From: Muscardinus avellanarius | Lineage: Eukaryota > Chordata > Mammalia > Rodentia > Gliridae | DNA length: 64,000 nt | NCBI GenBank assembly: GCA_963383645.1 | Contig: OY726560.1 | Coordinates: 30,379,173-30,443,172, forward strand | Direction: 5' to 3' | In this document: positions 33,043 to 45,609 of the stretch, piece by piece | Position numbering within the stretch: position 1 is the first letter of the stretch | How the letters are laid out: each line of letters begins with the position of its first letter | Position numbers and translations under genes: made by a program | Notes under the pieces: generated by a model | The model's input: only the letters and a program-made list of their open reading frames with translations | Database searches by the model: none | What the model was told of the DNA's origin: nothing

Positions 33043-36000
33043 ATGACCTAAGCTCATTATTCTTTTTTCTCTATCCCACTGACTTTTACTTGCTCCTATA
33101 GTTTATTACCAGCTAAGTAGAATACTTTTTTTAATGTCTAAGAGTCTTTTTGAGAAACTCCCTTATAGTCAAAGAATAGGTTTACAAAATGCTCGAAATG
33201 CCACCATATTGCGTATACTGCTATAATAAAAAGACACTAAGCAGAACTTTATTGCCAATTTTAAAAAGCAATAGCACAACCGAGATCAACAAACTCTAAA
33301 ATCATGCAATGTAGTGTTGGACTATTGAAGTTATTCTCATTATTTCTCCTTGACAACATTTGAGGGAGAATTATAATATTTCATCTTATCTATATTTAAA
33401 ACTGACAATATAAGTTCAAAGATATCTTATAATTAATGTATATATGAAAGTTGGCCATATTCTAAGCAATGGAGAAACTTATCAGAGAAATGCCAGATTC
33501 AATAAAAATTCTACCTAATCTTGCACTATAAATTCCTACAAAAAGTTCGCAAACTCAAAAGATAAGAAAAGAAATTGCAAAACTAATCAAAGTACTTGTA
33601 CAGTATATGCAATTTAGTCTGACAGCAGGTATTTTGGGGTTATTTTTTTAAGAACCAAAGAACAGAATCCAAATAGTACAATTTGTGGTGAATGTCAAGG
33701 AACATTATTCTGATAAATGTCATTGTAATAATTAGATAGAAATTGTTCTGAGGATTACACACTCTGTAATAAGTTTTGATAGAAGGATCAAAGGTGTAGA
33801 TTCCGTGACCATTCAGTGAAGGCACTTATCAGAAACTTTTCTGGAAAGAAGAGCCCTAGAGAGGATAAGAATTTATGGTAAAAATCATTCTATTTAGCTA
33901 TGATATTGATTTGTAGACTTTTTGAATATAGACTATGCCCTTAGTCCTCTTTGAAAGAGCAATTATACTTCTTAAGTATGGGATCTAGAATGATAATCGT
34001 ATTCTCCAGGTATGATAAAACAAGCACAAAATGTTGCTTAAGTTTGCAATATATAGGTGCTAATGGTAAGAGACAGTGAACTTTTTATGAGGTACCTGTC
34101 AAGAAAAGAAAAGAGAGTTACTAAAGATTGTCGTTATATTTTTCCCTGCCCATGGAAACAGTACTGCATAGATGAATATGGAAAATTCCACAATATGGAA
34201 AATACTCTCAATAATACACCTTTGGAACATAATAAACTTCAATAATGAAAACATATGCAACATATGGTTTCATGAATTCTATAGGTCAGAGTTTCTTGAA
34301 TTTAGTGCACTCAAGAAAGCAGGAGCTATCAATTTATTCTCATGTGCCGTATAAATACTATGTGTTTGGGTGAGAAATATTATTCTGGTATTTAGTATTT
34401 AGACTTCCTATACAGACTTTATAGGAAGTTGAAAGAGGGGAACATTCCTATGAATTTGAGGGAGGAAAGAAAATGGAAGAGGTGGTTGGCAGGACAGCGT
34501 ATTCAAGAGATGTATCTGCACCCTTTTGAGGTTCAAAAGAGCTCTGGCTGACTGACATCCTGTCTGGCTTTTCAAGACACACCGTCTGGCAGCCTGTGTA
34601 TATTTGGACATAAACAAGAGGGAAAGAAAGATAAAGTGAGATGGAGCCAGGGTGATTTTGGAGCACTGTAATTGATTCGTCAATTCAAGAGTCCTACAGA
34701 ACTCAAGGTCAGTCTGAATCTGACAGAAAATCCAGATCAATTTTGCAGTGACTGAAAGTTTGCCACAGCACAGACATATTCAAAACCCATATGGAAAAGT
34801 TTGTTAGGTCTGTGAGTTTACTTTATGAATCAGTCATGACGTATATCTTTCCCTTAAAAAATCAGTCAAAAATATTTTTAGTGTTCTACAAAGTGACAAA
34901 ATGTGAATTCAGAGACTAAAAATGAAGGTATCTATTCTAAAATATAAAAATCTGAGACCAGTGATATTTCAATACAAAGATTTTTGTGACCTTATGCTTT
35001 TTACTATGTGAGAACTACAGTTTACTATATTTGTAAAAATGTAGTCATTCAATGTATTTTAAAGCATCCTTTAAGAAACCCATATTCTACAGTTTTAGAT
35101 GATCTAACAAAATTTCTTTTGACTGTGAGAAATATACATAGGTAAAATTTCTGTTGCTTTTTATTAGCAAGAACTCCTGGCTAGCTCATCTTGTAATAAC
35201 CTTTACAACATAATGAATTCTTTCTTCAAATTAATGTTTATTTATTTATTCAAGAATAAATCAAATTTATAAAAATGTTCCCATAGGGGGGAAAAAGACT
35301 GTAGTGTCTTTTTATTTTAATAAAATTGGTAAAGCAATAAAATGTTATTTGAAGCAAGCTTAAGAAGTATAAAATTTATTAACAGGCTGTCTGATGTGCG
35401 AAGTGCCTATACACATTTTATAGGCAATTTTATATTCAAAAAGCCTTTTATTTCTCTGAAGCCACCATTCAAATGGCTGACAGAGGATAATTTGTTTTGT
35501 TCAGTGAATTCTTGATTGTTGTACAAGGAGAAGTTCCCTCACCTTTCATTCTACAATTCATCTTCCTGTGCTGATTTATTTTACTATTTCTGGACATGCT
35601 TTATTACCTATAGACTTGGCATGCACTTTTTTATTTTTCTTTATTTCTTTCTGAGAATTGACTGAGATCTAAGGGGGTACGCACACTATAGCATATTATA
35701 AACTTCCCACATTTTACATTACTATAGATAATTCTGCTTTCTTGTTTCATACAATTTTAATAATATGCTTATGTGCTTTTATATTAAATATAGAAAAACA
35801 CAGATATAGATAAAATAAAATATTTGGGACATCTTTCAGAAACAAGATGCAGCTGTTGTACTGCATGATAAACAGCAAAGTCAATGGAGAATTAGTATTT
35901 GGGGGTATCAGAAATATTTGTTTTTATATCATGAGGCTGAATTTTCATTTCAACTATTAATATAAAGCCCCAAGAATAAAGTAACATTTATGCAAGAGAA

Positions 36001-36346
36001 AGAGATTATATTTAATTGTTGTATATATGTAATTAATAATTTAATTTAGTTAAAATTATAAATGATAGTCTAGAATTAAGATGTTTAAAACAGTCATATA
36101 GATCATGCTTCATATCATGCTTTATTGTCAATAGAGTTTCTATATATCATCTGTCAATCTACAGCATATAATAAAATTTTAACATTTTAATTTTATAATA
36201 AAATAATATAGTTTATTAATAATTTTATAATTGTTTAAATAAAATCAAGTCATTTCAACTTAAACAGTAAAATAAGTAATGCAAAATTAAACTCTGCCAA
36301 TTTTCACACCTTCTACTTTGTTTTGAATTATGAATTATAAATGTAT
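33043..36346. other. Long stretch with no recognisable feature (3.3 kb)
   Basis: Mostly AT-rich unique-looking DNA without SINEs or clear L1. 34390-34760 is less AT-rich and has 110-residue and 72-residue minus-strand frames, but their composition shows no domain. The absence of SINEs over 3.3 kb is unusual for this window. Confidence 0.4.
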
Positions 36347-36414
36347 AGTGCTTGTGTGTATGCATGGTACTGAGTACTAGACTAGAGGGCTCTATCATTG
36401 AGCTATTCCCAATT

Positions 36415-36470
<56 letters not shown>

Positions 36471-36776
36471 TTTTTCTGGTACTGGGGTTCCTGGAAACCT
36501 TTCTACCTACGGGCTACACTCCCAGACCTATTTTATATTTTTATTTGGAAACAGGGTCTCTTAAACCAGCACGGCTGGCTTTGAACCTGTGTGGTCCTCC
36601 TGTCTCCGGCTCCCAAGCATGGGGATTACAAGTGTGCACCACCACGCCCGGCTACCCCATTTTTAAATTTTTTTTTTAAAAGGGTCTCACTAAATGGCCA
36701 ACTTTGAACTTATGATTCTTCTGCCTCAGCATCCCAAGTACTGGGATTACAGGCATGTGCCACCATTCCCAGTATA
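36347..36776 (-). mobile_element. Old B1-dID SINE split by a younger antisense SINE
   Basis: The outer minus-strand SINE begins with GGTACTGAGTACTAGAC and GAGCTATTCCC (36347-36412) and resumes at about 36660 with GGGTCTCACTAAATGGCC and GTGCCACCATTCCC. The younger copy (about 36476-36655: GGGGTTCCTGGAAACC, GGGTCTCTTAAACCAGC, CACCACGCCCGGC) lies between them, with a CTTT-repeat tail. CCCAATTT and CCCCATTT are its likely target duplication. Confidence 0.85.
36415..36475 (+). repeat. (CTTT)n microsatellite
   Basis: About fourteen CTTT units in the tail of the younger antisense SINE. It generates the spurious Phe/Leu/Ser-rich frames here. Confidence 0.95.
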
Positions 36777-36804
36777 TAATCATACATATTTTATTTTATT
36801 ATTT

Positions 36805-37540
36805 TAATTTTTATTGGTGCATCGTAGTCATAATAGGATACAAGATGGTAGAGGCATGTATTTACACATCACTTATTTAGCCCTTCCCCAACTCCGACGC
36901 CATTCTCTCCCCACTTCTTTTTTCTCATATATGGTTTACTAATTGATATGTTTATCAATGTACATCATGTACATTAAAGAATTTTCCTCTAGCCTCTCCC
37001 ATCTCCGTCATTTAGGTTGCCTTATTTGCTTATTTATGGTTTCTTCTTCCTTGTCTAGAGTTTCTCCTATGACCCCTTTTCTCTCTAGTCTCTGCATATT
37101 AGGAAGAGTATTTGATTTTTTTTTACTTTTTGTGACTGACTAATCTCACTTAGTGTAATGTTCTCTATTTCCCCACAAATGATATAATTTTGTTCTTTAT
37201 GGCTGAATAAAATTCCATTGTGTACATATATCCCATAATTTTGTAATCCATTCATCTGTTGATGGAAATCTTGACTGGTTCCAAATTTTGGCAATTGTGA
37301 GTTGTGTGACTATGAACATACAGATGCATTAGTATGGTAGTTTGGTTTCCATTCTTTTGGGTAGATACCCAGAAGTGGTATTGCTGGATCATATGATAGG
37401 TCTATTCCATTATTCTAAGAATCTTCTATATTATTTTTCAAAGTGGTTGCACTGATTTGCAATCCCACCATACTAGTATTAGATTTCCCACTTCTCCACA
37501 TCTTCACCAGTATTCTGGAAGTTGCTTCATATTTTCTAAG
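36805..37540 (-). mobile_element. L1 ORF2 3' end plus 3'UTR, antisense
   Basis: TTATTGGTGCATCGTAGTC (L1 terminus reversed), C/T-rich 3'UTR, then ORF2 end motifs reversed: TGTGACTGACTAATCTCACT, GGCTGAATAAAATTCCATTG, ATTCATCTGTTGATGG and GGGTAGATACCCAGAAGTGG. Many stops. 5' truncated, decayed copy. Confidence 0.85.
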
Positions 37541-37542
37541 TA

Positions 37543-37640
37543 CAGTTATGCACCACACAATAATCTTTCAGTCAGTGACAGACTGAATATACAATGGTGG
37601 TCCCAGATATTATTATTGCCTACCTAAAAATAACACTATC
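37543..37640 (+). repeat. Old dispersed repeat fragment
   Basis: AGTTATGCACCACACAATAA, TTTCAGTCAGTGACAGACTG and ATACAATGGTGGTCCCAGA match an old mammalian repeat type with a motif series of this kind. I do not assign a family name. Confidence 0.4.
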
Positions 37641-37644
37641 TAGC

Positions 37645-38440
37645 ACGGATATGAAAAAAATTCTTTCACAGTGTTGGTGGGATTGTAAATTAGTACAGTT
37701 ATTATAGAAAACAGCATAAATATTCTTTAAAAGGTTAAAAATAGAACTATTGTATAATACATCAACTTCACAACTGGATACACATCAAAGGGAAATGAAA
37801 TCAGTACACCAAAGAGATCTACACTTTCGTATTTATTACTGCACTATTCACAATAAGCAAGAAATGGAAACAACCAAATTGTCCATCACAGAATGAATGA
37901 ATAAAGAAAATGTAGCATGTGTAAGAAAATGCAGCGCATGTGCTCAGAAGGAAACCATTCAGCCATAGAAAGGATGAAGTCCTGCTCTTTGAGGCATCAT
38001 GGATAGAACTAAAGGTCATTAGGTTAATTGAAATAAGGAAGTGCAAAAATGAAGGTTCTGTACAGTCTCACTCGTATGTGAAATGCAAAAAAGTTGGTTT
38101 CAGAGAAGTTAGGATAGTATAGTGGCTATAAGAAATTTGGAAATGTAGTTGGGAGGGATAAATGGGAACAATTTGATCAATGTAGACTAAGTTACAGTTA
38201 GAAGTAAGAAGTCCTGAAGTTCTGGCGCACAGTAGGGTGACTCTAAATAAAAACATACTGTATATTTCAGAAAGCTAGAAGAAAAAATTAGGGAAGGGTT
38301 TACCATGAAAATGACGAATGTTCAATGAGATAAGTATGTTTAACCTCATGTAAAGGCTATGCAAATTATACATATTTCAGAACATCATGTTAACCTATGA
38401 AAATGTAAAACTTCTATGTGCTACTTAAAAATAAAAAAGT
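37645..38440 (+). mobile_element. Old L1 ORF2 3' end and 3'UTR, sense
   Basis: GTTGGTGGGATTGTAAATTA, CACTATTCACAATAAGC, CAACCAAATTGTCCATC and AGCCATAGAAAGGATG follow the order of the end of L1 ORF2, then 3'UTR-like sequence to CATGTTAACCTATG and an A-rich end. It is in opposite orientation to the L1 piece at 36.8-37.5 kb. Confidence 0.8.
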
Positions 38441-39784
38441 GTAAAGGTAATAAAAACTTTATTACATAGTGACATCATAGTAATTTTAAATTGTGCAAGA
38501 GGGTGCTATGATATTTGCATAATGATGAAGTCATCTGTTGGCAGATTTTACAAGAGTGAACCTGTCACTAATACATGCTTTTATGAATATTATTAGATAA
38601 ATAAAATCTCTTCACATAAGATAAATTTGCTAATAGCATTTTTCAAAAATTTAGTTCTCAGGAGATTGTATTTATCTTGATAGAGTTAAGATGTTTTTCC
38701 TCAATAGCTTTGACAAGTGAAGATAATAAATGAACTTGGACCTAGAAAATATAAACTCCAGTTTTGTGCACTGTTGTGGGATCTCAACGTTTTGCTTTTG
38801 ATTTTATTCTCTGTAAGATGAACTCTTCCAGGTCCAAAGTTCTCTATCTTCCACAAGGATTTGCTTCTGTACTTAATGGGTGTATTTTCCAGCTCTTTCT
38901 TTCACTTTCTCATATTTAGACTCAACATATTTTAATTAATCACAGAGTTGAATGTCTAGAAATGATTATTAAAAAGAAGAGAAAACTATTGCATTACATA
39001 TCCACATGCTTATAGGCTGTTTGGAAAGGTAAAAAAATTAGATAATAATTACATCAGAGAAAAGTAAACTACTTTTACACATTGGTTTGATTGCTTCTGC
39101 TCATGAGAGCCCTTTAGTGTAGGTTTTATATAAGATGGCACTGCATATTTGAAATGATATGTGATATGAAGCTTGCAGGAAGTCTTCTCAAAAAGTTCAT
39201 TAAGAGTAGACACAATGGAAATTTCTCTGTTTTAACTTTACAAATAAAAAAATACATCGGCCTCTTATTTTAGCGGTTACTGCTGACACCCACACCCCAG
39301 CTCTAGTTTTACCTTAACAAATTGAATTACTTTATTTTACGATATGCTTTATAGGCAATTTATCATTCCAGTTCTCATCTGAGGGGTTTCCAAATAGAGA
39401 ATTCCACCATGGAATTACATGCCATTATCTCAAGCTTTTCCAAACTAAAGGCAGAAGTGTGAGTGGTGTTACTATATAAATGGTTACTGAGACTGTGAAA
39501 GCAGAAAAAATCAGGCAGAGAGCAAGAAAGTGAGATATTGGAAGTAAACCAACTAAGGAGGAATATTGTGATTGGGAAAGTAAAAGAGCATGGTGTCTTG
39601 GAAGAAAAGTAAAGAAAAACTTCTGATACTGAACAATTGGTCCATGGTGCCAAATTTGGGGACCTCAATTAGAGTGGGTCACAATATTAGACAATGTAAA
39701 AGACTGTTGTCATACATGAGGGTGAATAAAGCTGACTTGGAAGAGAAGAATTGAAAAGTATTCCTAAAGGAAGTATTCCTAAAG
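38441..39784. other. No recognisable feature over about 1.3 kb
   Basis: AT-rich. The 97-residue minus-strand frame at 39375-39668 has no recognised domain. Confidence 0.4.
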
Positions 39785-40145
39785 GTGCCGACAACCACCT
39801 GTAATCCCAGTACATAAAAGGCTGAGAAGGAGAATCGCAGATTCATGGCCGACCTCAGCAATTTATTGAGACCTGTTGCAAATTAGTGTGACTCTATTTC
39901 AAACCAAAAAATTAAATAGCCGGGTGTGGTGGTGCACACTTATAATCCCCGCGCTTGGGAGGCTGAGACAGGAGGATCTCACGGGTTCGAAGCCAGCCTC
40001 AGCTACTTAGTAAGGCTTTCAGCAACTTAGTGAGGCCCTGTTTCCAAATAAAATATAAAAAAGGTCTGGGAGAAAAAAAAAAAAGGGCTTGAAGTGTAAC
40101 TCAGATGTAGAATGCCTCTGGGTTTAATTTCAAGCCAGACAAACA
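39785..40145 (+). mobile_element. Old B1-dID SINE interrupted by a younger B1-dID SINE
   Basis: The outer copy runs from about 39785 (CACCTGTAATCCCAGTAC, CTCAGCAATTTATTGAGACC) to 39917 and resumes near 40085 (GGGCTTGAAGTGTAACTCAG). The inner copy (39918-40084) starts AGCCGGGTGTGGTGGTGCAC and is truncated just after GGTCTGGGAG. Confidence 0.85.
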
Positions 40146-40240
40146 GATGAGAGGGAGAAAGAGCGAGAGCGAGAGCGAGAGAGAGGGAGGGAGGGAGGGA
40201 GGGAGGGAGGGAGGGAGGGAGGGAGGGAGGGAGGGAGAGA
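40146..40240 (+). repeat. Purine-rich (GGGA)n tract
   Basis: GAGA/GAGC repeats followed by about twelve GGGA units, in the SINE tail region. The minus-strand frame with Leu-Pro-Pro-Ser repeats is spurious. Confidence 0.93.
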
Positions 40241-40264
40241 GTATTACAGTATGAGAAATCAAAT

Positions 40265-40635
40265 TAGTCAAATCTAAGGTGCTATCAAAAAAAAATCCCC
40301 TAATCAGCAATAACTAGGAGAAAAGGGGCAACAGGAAGAGGTCGAGCTATAGAAAGGGTCCTATAGTGAAGCAACTAAGGTGACCAATCAGAGGGTATGG
40401 AATAGGGGAGGATGGAGCCTCTTTAAAACGCAGGAGGTGCATAAACCAATGTATCAAAGTTAATCACCAAACAAGTATGGGATAGAGGGAGTGGGAGGGA
40501 ATGGGATGGGGGCTGGATGAGGGCTAATTGGATGATGTGTGCTTGTATATCCTCTCAAGTCTTGTACTCCAATGTGATTGATATATGACTACAATGCACC
40601 AATTAAGAAATAAATAAATAAAATTTAAAAATTAG
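40265..40635 (+). mobile_element. L1-type 3' end of the subfamily shared with the composite element
   Basis: GGTGACCAATCAGAGGG, CCTCTTTAAAAC, ACCAATGTATCAAAGTTAATC and GCTAATTGGATGATGTGTGC are in the same order and nearly the same sequence as in the 3' ends of the composites at 57.1-57.5 and 61.3-61.7 kb. It ends CAATGCACCAAT and an AAAT tail. It may be a 5'-truncated copy of the donor L1 or of the composite itself. Confidence 0.75.
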
Positions 40636-40765
40636 CTTAGTAAGAATGTAGGGCTAAGTGTTTTGGTAACTAAAATAAAGTGGGAAAGTGTTGTTTTGTT
40701 TTGTTTAGAAATATATATTAACATGAGAGACTTGTGAATAAATTTATTAATCAAGAGATAAAATC

Positions 40766-40966
40766 AAACCAGGTGTGATGGCACACGCTTGTATCTGAAT
40801 ACTTAGGAGACTGAGACAGGAGAATCACAGGTTCAAAGTCAGCCCTGGAAACTTAGCGATATCTTGTTTCCAAATAAAATATAAAATCGAGCTGGGGATA
40901 TAACTTGGAAGTAGAATGCCTCTTGGTTTAATCCCCAAACCTCAATAAAAAGTAAAAAAAAATAGA
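40766..40966 (+). mobile_element. B1-dID SINE, older form
   Basis: ACCAGGTGTGATGGCACACG, GGAGACTGAGACAGGAG and the ID-like GAGCTGGGGATATAACTTGG box with an A-rich tail. Confidence 0.85.
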
Positions 40967-41499
40967 ATCAATAGGATGAAAGATGTTAAAAAGAATAAAA
41001 TGGCACTAGGGTCAGAAAATTAGTATACTGCAAAAGGAACTAAACATAAATATGGGACAATGAATGTGGTGATGAATGCATATATAAAGAGAAATGAGCA
41101 CATGTGAATAGAAACAGCAAGTTGAGAACTTCACTTGTCATTGATTCCATTTCATGAAATGAGAGCCTATCTCAAGGTGTAAATTCATTTCATGTTTAAG
41201 GACTATGTATTTAATTATAACATTAAATTAGAATTTAAGTTTAAAAAGTCATATTTTATTTCTTCTTATTTATATATCACTATAAATATATAGTTCTACT
41301 GATGAATGTGTATCTAGTACCATATTCCATTTTATAGACTAAAATGAAAAAAGTTTTCATTACAAAAAGGTACATATTGTGCAGTCTTTCAACTAGAAAA
41401 AGTTTCTGAAAATTCACAGATCTTTAAGGTTTTATTTTATGAATAACATTATCTCACTCAATATATATTAAGAAAACCTTTTATAAGAAGCCTTTTAAG
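40967..41499. other. No recognisable feature
   Basis: AT-rich, nothing nameable. Confidence 0.4.
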
Positions 41500-41595
41500 A
41501 GCAGAGCATAGTGGGCCTATAATCTCAGTACTTGGGAGACAGAGACAGGAGGATACAGATTCAAAGCTAGCACATGCTCACTTAGTGAGACCTTT

Positions 41596-41642
<47 letters not shown>

Positions 41643-41735
41643 TAAAATAGGCCTGGGGATATAGTTCATAAATCAAATACACTAGGGCATAATCCTTAGT
41701 ACCAAAAAAAAAAGAAGAAGAAAAGAAAGAAAAAG
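41500..41735 (+). mobile_element. B1-dID SINE, older form, with TA tract in the linker
   Basis: GAGCATAGTGGGCCTATAATC, GGGAGACAGAGACAGGAGG, then a (TA)n expansion (41609-41636) in the A-rich linker, then GGCCTGGGGATATAGTTC. Confidence 0.82.
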
Positions 41736-41767
41736 CCTACAATTGTTAGGTCTGTTACATAAAAAAT

Positions 41768-41866
41768 ATCTGGTGATAGGGTTAATATGGAATAATAAAA
41801 GAACAATGACTAAATCTAGCAAAGGACACCACTATATGAACAAGTTAAAGCAGAAAGAAAAGAAAA
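41768..41866 (+). repeat. Copy 1 of a roughly 100-bp duplicated segment
   Basis: CTGGTGATAGGGTTAATATG and ACTAAATCTAGCAAAGGAC recur in the same order at about 43050-43145 with some differences. It is not a family I recognise, so it may be an old local duplication or an unlisted repeat. Confidence 0.7.
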
Positions 41867-42310
41867 ACAGCTATGTCAGTCCACTGTTAAAACTCTGATA
41901 TAAACAGTGTGCTTGTTGTTGTGCAAAGCCAACATCATTTTAATAACCTGAGAGTAGAAGATATTCCTGTTGCTCCAATTGGTCACAAGATTCTCTTTGA
42001 TGACTTCAAAATAATTGCAGAGATTCAACACATACGCAAACAATAAGCTCTTTATCAAGGAACTCTAAGAAATGACAGTTCCCAAGCAGCAGCCTAGAAT
42101 AATGCTTCCCCTATTTCCTATAAGCAAATAATAATAACAGATTGTAAGTATATTCTAAAACTTGAGATGTATATTCTTTAATATTTTCATATCCACTTAA
42201 ATATGTGCATAAATTTTTGTTTTAAACAATAAAATCCTCTCACATTGTTAATATATATATTTTCCTCATTTTATATATATGTATATACTTATATATACAT
42301 ATATACACAT

Positions 42311-43049
42311 AAGTTCTTGAAATTATTTCCAAAAATTTAGCTGATAATACTTTTATCAATAAGAATACTTTTATCAATTTTACTCATGTAAACACTTCAG
42401 CAATGCCTGTCTCAACTGGAATCGCTAAGTAAATTTCCAGAAGATTTCTAAATTTATCTTTCTCTTCTAGTCACTTAGTTTACAAATATTGACAACACTC
42501 AACATGCTTGCCAATGCACGGAAAGAATAGCAAAAGAAACAGCATGCACATTTCCATATTCTACTGATGACATCATTTGCATTCATTTTACCTGAAGGCA
42601 AATATTCTGCATTTCTCTGAAAAGCATTTATTGTTTTCAAACCATTATGTTTTTTTTTTTTTTGTATTACTCGATCATCCAAACACTCGGGAAATGAGTT
42701 TCTTTCTTATTTGTTAGCAGATGTATTTATCCTAATTTGTGAATCTGCAGATGAGGATAGAGAGCTTATTAGATACATGGTTAGGGGAAGGAAAATTAAA
42801 ATTTTCTGCTTAATAAACCAACTAGTGTGTGGCTGGGGTTTAGGAGAGGAAAAGAAAAGGCCCCAGAAGCACGACTATGGGCTGGGGCATTAAGAAATCA
42901 AGTAGGCAGTGAAAAATTTTCTTTCTTGGGAAATGTATGAGGCGTTTCTAGGAAGAGTGATGTCTAACATTGACTTTATAGTTATTCCCAGCACTGTGTG
43001 GTAATTACAGCCTGCTATGCCCTAACCTTTACAAGGGTCTGACACACAA
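42311..43049. other. No recognisable feature
   Basis: Nothing nameable. Frames at 42467-42682 and 42711-42893 have no supporting features. Confidence 0.4.
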
Positions 43050-43148
43050 AACCACCTGGTGATAGAGTTAATATGGGGGGATGAAAGTACAATAACTAAA
43101 TCTAGCAAAGGACGGCACTGCATGAATAGGTTAGAACAGAAAGAAAAG
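43050..43148 (+). repeat. Copy 2 of the roughly 100-bp duplicated segment
   Basis: CTGGTGATAGAGTTAATATG, ACTAAATCTAGCAAAGGAC and CAGAAAGAAAAGCAAG match copy 1, about 1.28 kb away in the same orientation. Confidence 0.7.
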
Positions 43149-43969
43149 CAAGTAGTATAGGTTTATTTCTCAATAAAAATAATAGAAAATCTCTGCCCTA
43201 CCACTGAGAGAAGAATATGGCCTTTAGGGTCAAGGACAGATGTTTGGATTGCTACATAAATTTTTTAGAAAATCCCAGTGATGTTAAATTTGCCCCATCC
43301 CTAGATAAACCTGATATGTGATTAAGACTAGAATAGAGACACCTAGATTCATTGTGACTCTTTATGTACTTACTTTCTACTAAGTTTGAATAGTATTGAA
43401 AAATCACGTGTAAATAGCCTAAATTAGCTAACACAAAGCAAAACACAAAAAATTATGAGTGCATTTACAAAATGTTAACAGTGTCAAAAGGGAGGTAAGT
43501 GAGAAGCTGTGAGCAATTTCAGCTTTAAATAAAAAGGGGAAAGTTCTGGAAAATCTTGAAGAAGGCAAAGAATTGAGAAGTTTCTTCCTAGGCAAGAAAA
43601 ATATGACCCACTGCTCCTGAGGAGTATAATAGAGTGACTGTTATGAGGCTTTTTTGGCTATTATTTATCTATAATTCTTATCAGTTTACATGAATCCTAG
43701 GGAATACTTATATATAATAACCAATAACTTTCTTTTTTCTAACATAAATATTTATTCTAATACAAGAAAAGCTCCAAGAGGCATCACACAATATTCTTAT
43801 AGCTTCCAGTATAAACACTTTAATCAAAATTCTATTCATTAGTTAACAATTTTTATTTAGTATGTACTATGTGCCAAATACTGGAAAAGCAGCTGTAAAT
43901 AAGATATTGTTATGTCCTACCTTTATGGAGTTTTTTATATTATGAAGAGACTAAAAGAACAATAAGAAG
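43149..43969. other. No recognisable feature
   Basis: AT-rich, nothing nameable. Confidence 0.4.
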
Positions 43970-44300
43970 ACCAATTGCTTTATGTTCTAGCTCTGATGAG
44001 TACCTAAACAATTACACCCAGATGGAGTGACTTAAAATAATAACAAACTTTATTTTGTATAATAACCTACCACTTTGTGCAGGGACTGAGGTTTACAAAG
44101 GCTGGAAGGAGAAATCATCTGAGGATGCATCTGTTTACATGTTTAGTATTTAAGGCTGTCTAGCAATAGAAACATTTCTGAAATTGTCGATGGAAGAACT
44201 ATACACAGTCTTCAATAGGGTCTGGGATTTCTCATGGTGTGTGGATTCCAAGCATCAGCAGCCATAGTCAGAGATGGGAGGGTCAGGAAGAGAGAGAATG
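43970..44300. repeat. Possible ancient dispersed repeat
   Basis: AATTACACCCAGATGGAGTG, CTTAAAATAATAACAAAC and TTTATTTTGTATAATAACC resemble the start of an old mammalian repeat type with a GTGGCTTAAAACAAC-like core. Strongly diverged, family not assigned. Confidence 0.25.
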
Positions 44301-45605
44301 GGTGTTTTGAAACCTTGGAAACCACAAAGCATTATCTCATTCCAGCTCATTCTATTTAATGGAGTAGCCATATTTCTACCAATATCATCCAAATTCAAGA
44401 CAATGGAAACAGACTCATCAATTAATACAGATAGACAAATTTGTCAACTTAAATATGGCTGGGGTCATTTTTGTAATATGCAATTGACCCCATTCTGTTA
44501 TTTTAGTTTTTATCTTAATGAGCAAAAACTTATAAAATATTCACTGTAATATTTAAAGTTTTTCATAATTTACTTAGGTCCCTTTAGTTTTGTTTTTACT
44601 ATTACTAATACCACTGTTCTTTAACTATACTTGTTATAATAATGTAAGTATGATATTAATGAATTGATATTCTATAAAATCTAATAAAAAAACTATATTA
44701 AACTTTTTGGTTTAATTTGAAATGTTAGATCAGAATAAAGTAGTACTTTGTTAAGTACTTTCTATTAAGATGAAGCAAAAAATAAATATAAATAAATAAA
44801 TAAACTGTGTCCACTATACCCAGTTCATTTCAATAAGAATTATAAATTTAATTGTTGAACATTTAGCCTAAGGCAATTTATTGCCTTGGTATAATGTAAA
44901 TAAAACCTTATTTATGTAAACACACTATACATATGTAAATACTCTATGTAATATGATATTATTCTAATATATTTAATGTACTATATTCTCTGGTAGAAAT
45001 TTTTCTCTCTTAAAAATATTAAGGTAGTTATATAGTTAAGAACAAAGCGAAAAATTAAAAATTGTCCAAAATTTATGAAAAGTGTATATTAGAAAAATCC
45101 AAAGAACATGCCACAACTGTTCATATTAAAGGTAAGAGTATATTAAAGAGAAGGGGTCATTGCTGAAGTGATTACACTAGTTTAAATGACATCATCAAAA
45201 TTGGACACTATTTTGTCAAAGGTGAATAGGCAAAAGACTATTTCTGCTCTTTTAAAATGTCAAATAAAATGTTACTTTTCAGTGTAAAGCATTGTTAATC
45301 TACACGTTGAGAGAAAAATGATACAAGAAATATAAATCCAATAAATAGCATTGATCAGAAATTATATATTCCTACAAGGCTAGTATTACTTAAAGAAAGT
45401 TTGAAATAGATCAAAGTTCACATTTATTATAACAAATATACATTAAGGATATTAAGGACACTAAAAGAGAAAGAATAACAAAAGGCTTAAAATTCAAGTA
45501 AAATAATTGAATTCAGAGAGCAGAATGTTATTACCACAGGCTGTTAGGGACAGAACTGGGAAACTCATAAACAAAAGTATAGAATCTAAATAGGACAGGA
45601 GATAT
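44301..45605. other. No recognisable feature over 1.3 kb
   Basis: Strongly AT-rich, nothing nameable. Confidence 0.4.
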
Positions 45606-45609
45606 TATC

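Noticed and set aside
34408..34740. 110-residue minus-strand frame
   Set aside because: Overlaps a second frame, no domain seen, no splice or conservation evidence available. Left as unannotated DNA.
36352..36679. Phe/Leu/Ser-rich plus-strand frames
   Set aside because: Produced by the CTTT microsatellite running into an antisense SINE.
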